Shown one piece after another: positions 60,616 through 64,000 of a stretch of 64,000 nucleotides of DNA. The position numbers and the translations under genes were made by a program. The stretch is from positions 2,211,001-2,275,000 of the forward strand of contig NZ_CP017705.1 of NCBI RefSeq assembly GCF_002706795.1. Direction: 5' to 3'. The number at the start of each line of letters is the position of its first letter. Within the stretch, counting starts at the first letter, position 1. The stretch is from Brevibacillus laterosporus DSM 25 (GTDB lineage Bacteria > Bacillota > Bacilli > Brevibacillales > Brevibacillaceae). A model generated the notes under the pieces. It saw only the letters and a program-made list of their open reading frames with translations, searched no databases and was not told the DNA's origin.

Positions 60616-60973
60616 AATCTATTTTAATGGTATGGCTTTTTATGGTTATCATGGTGTTTTTCAAGAAGAGGCAAAGCTTGGTCAACGGTTCTATGTTGAT
60701 TTGGAGCTCTCGCTTGATTTGCGAAAAGCTGCTGATACGGATCAGCTAGAATATACCGTTAATTATGCTGATATTTACGAAAGAGTGAAGGCTATCGTTG
60801 AAGGAGAGCGTTATCAATTGTTGGAAAAATTGACGTCGCAAATTTGCGATGGTCTGTTGAGTGATTTTCCTTTAGATGAAGTCAAAGCAAAAGTAACAAA
60901 ACCAGATCCACCGATTGCAGGTCATTATCAATCAGTTGCGATCGAGATGATCAGGAAGAAGGGGAGTAACTAG
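60608..60973 (+). CDS. folB: Dihydroneopterin aldolase
   Basis: FolB cleaves dihydroneopterin to hydroxymethyl-dihydropterin. The 121-residue protein has F-Y-G-Y-H-G-V-F-Q-E-E (about 12-22), V-N-Y-A-D-I-Y (about 49-55) and the conserved K-P-x-x-P-I-A-G-H (about 98-106). The start overlaps the folP stop by 8 bases, so translation is coupled; it is 1 base from folK. Confidence 0.95.
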   Translation: MDKIYFNGMAFYGYHGVFQEEAKLGQRFYVDLELSLDLRKAADTDQLEYTVNYADIYERVKAIVEGERYQLLEKLTSQICDGLLSDFPLDEVKAKVTKPDPPIAGHYQSVAIEMIRKKGSN

Positions 60974-60974
60974 C

Positions 60975-61505
60975 ATGGGCAACCTTACAGAAGCATATAT
61001 TGCCCTTGGATCTAATCAGGGAGAGCGAGAAGCTATGCTTAAAGGTGCCATCGCCGAGTTACATGCACATGATTTTATTCAGGTATCTCGCCTTTCTTCT
61101 GTATATGAAACGGATCCAGTGGGCTATACAGATCAGCCTGCCTTTTTAAATATGGTGATTCAGATTAAGACCAGCTTAGCGCCCCTAGAGTTATTGGAGG
61201 CAGCCTTATCAATTGAGCAAAGATTAGGGAGAGTTCGCCTTGAGCGCTGGGGCCCACGCAATATTGATATTGATCTATTGCTTTTTGGAGAGGAGCAAGT
61301 GAAGTTACCGAATTTGGTTATTCCTCATCCAGAGATGATTCATCGTGCGTTTGTGCTCATTCCTCTTCAAGAGGTATGGCAAGGAGTTATACCGGGAACA
61401 GATTTAACCATAGAAGAAGCAATCCATCATTGTATAGAAACGCAGGGGGTACAGGTATGGGGGACATTAGATTGGGGAGCCGAATCAGAGCGTTCCGCAA
61501 ATTAA
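60975..61505 (+). CDS. folK: 2-amino-4-hydroxy-6-hydroxymethyldihydropteridine pyrophosphokinase
   Basis: FolK transfers pyrophosphate from ATP to hydroxymethyl-dihydropterin. The 176-residue protein has A-L-G-S-N-Q-G-E-R (about 11-19), F-L-N-M-V-I-Q-I (about 57-64) and the signature G-P-R-N-I-D-I-D-L-L-L (about 95-105), followed by P-H-P-E-M-I-H-R-A-F. Its 3' end overlaps the next small gene by 49 bases. Confidence 0.95.
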   Translation: MGNLTEAYIALGSNQGEREAMLKGAIAELHAHDFIQVSRLSSVYETDPVGYTDQPAFLNMVIQIKTSLAPLELLEAALSIEQRLGRVRLERWGPRNIDIDLLLFGEEQVKLPNLVIPHPEMIHRAFVLIPLQEVWQGVIPGTDLTIEEAIHHCIETQGVQVWGTLDWGAESERSAN

Positions 61506-61678
61506 AAGGCTTTACACAACAGCAATTAGCCACTGAAATGGGAGTATCATTATCATTTGTAGGTACCTTGGAGAGAGGGACGAAACCACCGACCGAACTA
61601 GTGTTACGGAAGATAGCCAACACTTTACAAGTTGAATATGAGGAATTATGTGCTATAAATAAAGGGAATGAAAAGTAG
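61457..61678 (+). CDS. Small XRE-type helix-turn-helix protein (YazB-like)
   Basis: The 73-residue protein is a single Cro/C1-type domain: [16 protein letters not shown] (about 11-26), [12 protein letters not shown] (about 31-42). ATG 61457 lies inside folK in another frame, behind CAGGGGGTA; the longer frame from 61376 would overlap folK much more. B. subtilis has yazB at the same place between folK and dusB. Its target is unknown. Confidence 0.88.
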   Translation: MGDIRLGSRIRAFRKLKGFTQQQLATEMGVSLSFVGTLERGTKPPTELVLRKIANTLQVEYEELCAINKGNEK

Positions 61679-61710
61679 GCAGAGTCCCTTCGCTTAAGGA
61701 GGTTTTATAT

Positions 61711-62739
61711 ATGAAAATCGGGAACATAGAACTAAAAAATAATGTTGTCTTAGCCCCAATGGCAGGAGTATGTAATCCTGCTTTTCGCTTGATTGCTAAA
61801 GAATTTGGCACAGGTCTGGTCTGTGCTGAAATGGTTAGCGACAAGGCAATTATGCATGGTAACAAAAAAACGTTAGACATGTTATATGTAGATGAACGTG
61901 AAAAACCCTTGAGTCTACAAATTTTCGGCGGAGATAAGGAGACATTGGTGGGAGCAGCTCAATACGTTGACCAAAACACCAATGCAGATATTATCGATAT
62001 TAACATGGGGTGTCCTGTTCCTAAGATTGTTAGTTGTGATGCAGGAGCTCGTTTGTTACTAGACCCGGAAAAAATTTATGAAGTGGTGTCAGCAGTAGTA
62101 GATGCTGTAGACAAACCGGTAACAGTCAAAATGCGTTTAGGCTGGGACGAGGATCATCTATACGTCCTAGATAATGCACAGGCGGTAGAGCGCGCTGGTG
62201 GTAAAGCAGTTTCTGTGCATGCTCGTACTCGTGTTCAGATGTACAAGGGTCAGGCTGACTGGGAATGGATTCGCCGAGTCAAAGAGGTAGTTAATATTCC
62301 GGTTATCGGTAATGGTGACGTATCATCACCAGAAGATGCAAAAAGAATGTTAGATACGACAGGCTGCGATGGGGTTATGATCGGTCGTGCAGCTCTAGGG
62401 AATCCTTGGATGCTGTATCGTACGATTCAATATTTAACCACAGGAGAATTGCTAGGTGAGCCTACTGCCCGTGATAAGGTTAATATCTGTTTGCTACATG
62501 CTAAACGTTTAGTTGCATTAAAAGGACCAAGAGTTGGCATACTTGAGATGCGCAAACACGCTGCATGGTACTTGAAAGGTTTAAAAGGCGCCACTCAGAC
62601 TAAACACCTGATAAATTCTGTTGAAACAGAAGAGGAATTACATCGTCTATTACATGAGTACGTTGATTGGGTAGAAAGCGGAGCGTTTGATGATACGGAG
62701 ATTGAAAAAGAAGGGTCTGTAAAAATCTCTGCCTTATAA
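61711..62739 (+). CDS. dusB: tRNA dihydrouridine synthase
   Basis: Dus enzymes reduce uridines in the tRNA D-loop with FMN and NADPH. The 342-residue protein has L-A-P-M-A-G-V-C-N (about 14-22), [10 protein letters not shown] (catalytic Cys about residue 100), H-A-R-T-R and [10 protein letters not shown] (about 226-235). A strong AAGGAGG precedes ATG 61711. Its tRNA target positions cannot be told from sequence. Confidence 0.94.
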   Translation: MKIGNIELKNNVVLAPMAGVCNPAFRLIAKEFGTGLVCAEMVSDKAIMHGNKKTLDMLYVDEREKPLSLQIFGGDKETLVGAAQYVDQNTNADIIDINMGCPVPKIVSCDAGARLLLDPEKIYEVVSAVVDAVDKPVTVKMRLGWDEDHLYVLDNAQAVERAGGKAVSVHARTRVQMYKGQADWEWIRRVKEVVNIPVIGNGDVSSPEDAKRMLDTTGCDGVMIGRAALGNPWMLYRTIQYLTTGELLGEPTARDKVNICLLHAKRLVALKGPRVGILEMRKHAAWYLKGLKGATQTKHLINSVETEEELHRLLHEYVDWVESGAFDDTEIEKEGSVKISAL

Positions 62740-62752
62740 TGGAAATCAAACA

Positions 62753-62781
62753 TTGACAACGTATTTCCCATATCCTATAAT
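62753..62781 (+). promoter_or_regulatory. Consensus sigma-A promoter of greA
   Basis: TTGACA (62753-62758) and TATAAT (62776-62781), both perfect, with a 17-bp spacer. The leader to the greA ATG is about 165 bases. Confidence 0.85.
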
Positions 62782-62800
62782 TCATCGTATTATGTACTTG

Positions 62801-62827
62801 AAGCTGCCAGATCTGATCTGGCAGCTT
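62801..62827 (+). other. Perfect 12-bp hairpin in the greA leader
   Basis: AAGCTGCCAGAT (62801-62812) and ATCTGGCAGCTT (62816-62827) with a 3-base loop. It begins only 12-14 bases after the expected transcription start and has no U tract behind it. It may serve dusB 3' end formation, 5' stabilisation of greA mRNA, or pausing. Confidence 0.6.
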
Positions 62828-62955
62828 TCCCTATGACCCACTGTATTACAAGAAGAAAACGATTACCCCTAGTATATTAAGTGGGTGATCTACATATAAT
62901 CCTGTGTACTTTTTTGATAACGGGATTAAAAATTGATAAACGGGGGAATACGAAG

Positions 62956-63432
62956 ATGTCTGAAAAAGAAGTCATTCTTACACCTGAAGGCCTTGCGAAG
63001 CTTGAGCAAGAATTAGAAGATTTAAAAACTGTTAAGCGTAAAGAAGTAGCTGCGCGTATTAAAGAAGCCATTAGCTTTGGAGATATTAGTGAAAACTCTG
63101 AGTATGAAGAAGCTAAAAATGAGCAAGCGTTCATTGAGGGGCGCATTCTAACCCTAGAAAAAATGTTACGTAATGCTCGCATTATTACGAACGAAGATGT
63201 TGATACCAATGTGGTAAGTGTTGGTTCGACTGTTCGTCTGAAAGATCTTGAATTTGGGGACATTGTAGACTACACTATCGTTGGTTCTGCTGAATCTGAT
63301 CCATTAAACAATAAAATTTCAAACGAATCTCCTGTTGGTCAAGCCTTGCTTGGAAAAGCAAAAGGATCTACAGTAGATGTAAACGTTCCAGCGGGCGTTA
63401 TTCAATACGAAGTACTTGAAATTAATCGATAA
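62956..63432 (+). CDS. greA: Transcription elongation factor GreA
   Basis: GreA rescues backtracked RNA polymerase by promoting cleavage of the nascent 3' end. The 158-residue protein has the N-terminal coiled coil ([14 protein letters not shown], about 8-21; tip with [11 protein letters not shown], about 43-53) and the FKBP-like C-terminal domain ([14 protein letters not shown], about 124-137). ATG 62956 is preceded by CGGGGGAA; the longer frame from 62881 lacks a ribosome binding site. dusB-greA-lysS is common in Bacillales-related genomes. Confidence 0.96.
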   Translation: MSEKEVILTPEGLAKLEQELEDLKTVKRKEVAARIKEAISFGDISENSEYEEAKNEQAFIEGRILTLEKMLRNARIITNEDVDTNVVSVGSTVRLKDLEFGDIVDYTIVGSAESDPLNNKISNESPVGQALLGKAKGSTVDVNVPAGVIQYEVLEINR

Positions 63433-63445
63433 GCTCATGTTAAAT

Positions 63446-63472
63446 GGCGTACCAATCTTTAGATGGTACGCC
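63446..63472 (+). other. Hairpin between greA and lysS without U tract
   Basis: GGCGTACCA (63446-63454) pairs perfectly with TGGTACGCC (63464-63472), 9-base loop, followed by CTAGTCC, so it is not a standard terminator; read-through to lysS is expected. Confidence 0.6.
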
Positions 63473-63524
63473 CTAGTCCTATTCAATGGGCTTTAACAGA
63501 GCGTTCTGTTAGGAGTGAAGAGGA

Positions 63525-64000
63525 ATGGCAAGAGAAGAAGACCTACAACAAGAGCAAGGAACTGAGCAAGAACTACACGAATTGCTACAAGTTCGCCATG
63601 ACAAAATGGATCAATTACGTGAATGGGGCATTGATCCATTTGGGAAGAAATTTGAACAGAAGGATTTTGCTTCGGATATTACAGCTAGCTTCACGGATAA
63701 AACCAAAGAAGAGCTTGAAGAAGCGAATCACGAAGTTACTATCGCCGGTCGTTTAATGGCAAAGCGCAGTATGGGTAAGGCTAGTTTTGCGCAACTATTG
63801 GATCGCTCTGGTCAGATTCAGATTTATGTGCGAAAAGATACTGTCGGCGACGACCTATATAACGTTTTTGATTTAAGTGATATTGGGGACATTATCGGTC
63901 TTACAGGTACTTTATTTAAAACAAAAACGGGCGAGTTAAGTGTCAAAGCGAAAAGCTTAGTTTTCCTAAGCAAATCTCTCCGTCCATTACCAGAGAAATT
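63525..64000 (+). CDS. lysS: Lysine-tRNA ligase, N-terminal part (runs off the window)
   Basis: Class II lysyl-tRNA synthetase charges tRNA(Lys). The first 158 residues are visible: a charged N-terminal helix (E-E-D-L-Q-Q-E-Q-G-T-E-Q-E), R-H-D-K-M-D-Q-L-R-E-W-G-I-D-P-F-G (about 23-39), then the OB-fold anticodon-binding domain (V-T-I-A-G-R-L-M-A-K-R, M-G-K-A-S-F-A, G-Q-I-Q-I-Y-V). ATG 63525 has GGAGTGAAGAGGA upstream. The catalytic domain lies beyond the right edge. Confidence 0.95.
   Translation, partial: MAREEDLQQEQGTEQELHELLQVRHDKMDQLREWGIDPFGKKFEQKDFASDITASFTDKTKEELEEANHEVTIAGRLMAKRSMGKASFAQLLDRSGQIQIYVRKDTVGDDLYNVFDLSDIGDIIGLTGTLFKTKTGELSVKAKSLVFLSKSLRPLPEK

Overview
The window looks like a chromosomal segment of a spore-forming Bacillales bacterium, most likely Brevibacillus-like (moderately AT-rich, B. 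laterosporus type). This is inferred from gene content and order (veg, sspF, spoVG, fin, spoVT, spoVB-like, yabN-rqcP-yabP-yabQ-divIC, spoIIE, yabS, yabT, ftsH, the folate operon, dusB, greA, lysS), which matches the well-known region near the origin of Bacillus subtilis. No rRNA, tRNA, CRISPR array or intact transposon was recognised.

Region 1 (1-31.1 kb) is conserved core. It carries rRNA processing and methylation (rnmV, rsmA), spore functions (veg, sspF, spoVG, fin, spoVT, spoIIE, yabP/Q), envelope precursors (ispE, glmU), PRPP and purine functions (prs, purR, hpt), translation quality control (pth, ctc, rqcP), repair (mfd), division (divIC), tRNA modification (tilS) and proteolysis (ftsH). 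Several developmental promoters can be read directly: a sigma-H-type spoVG promoter, a sigma-G-type spoVT promoter and a spoIIE promoter with the unusual 21-bp spacer. Compared with B. subtilis, yabG, yabJ and yabR are not at their usual places, a cobW-type GTPase gene sits between spoVG and glmU, and a split ThrE-type exporter lies between yabT and tilS.

Region 2 (31.1-43.1 kb) lies between ftsH and coaX. It holds a HAD phosphatase, NAD synthesis genes split into nadA and nadBC, and between them a zinc cluster: znuA, znuCB-zur, a CadC-like metal sensor and a PCYCGC lipoprotein, with Zur-box-like sites, followed by a secreted duplicated-repeat protein.

Region 3 (43.2-54.7 kb) separates coaX from hslO, which are neighbours in B. 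subtilis, and is the accessory part. It begins with decayed toxin-immunity cassettes: an immunity-like gene, a second frameshifted copy of its 5' end, a DUF3885 gene with an in-frame stop, and a frameshifted toxin. Next come two tiny membrane-protein genes (one frameshifted), an NprR-like peptide-responsive regulator overlapping a 46-codon exported peptide gene, a secreted C39-like protein, a lipoprotein, a Spo0E-like phosphatase, an ECF sigma/membrane anti-sigma pair, a SigA-like sigma factor and an HxlR regulator. The NprR-like regulator with its peptide is the best candidate for an uncharacterised signalling system.

Region 4 (54.7-64 kb) returns to core genes: hslO, a parvulin-type foldase, cysK, pabA-pabC-folP-folB-folK, a small HTH gene, dusB, greA and the 5' part of lysS. 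An intact pabB is absent between cysK and pabA; only a possible 3' remnant remains.
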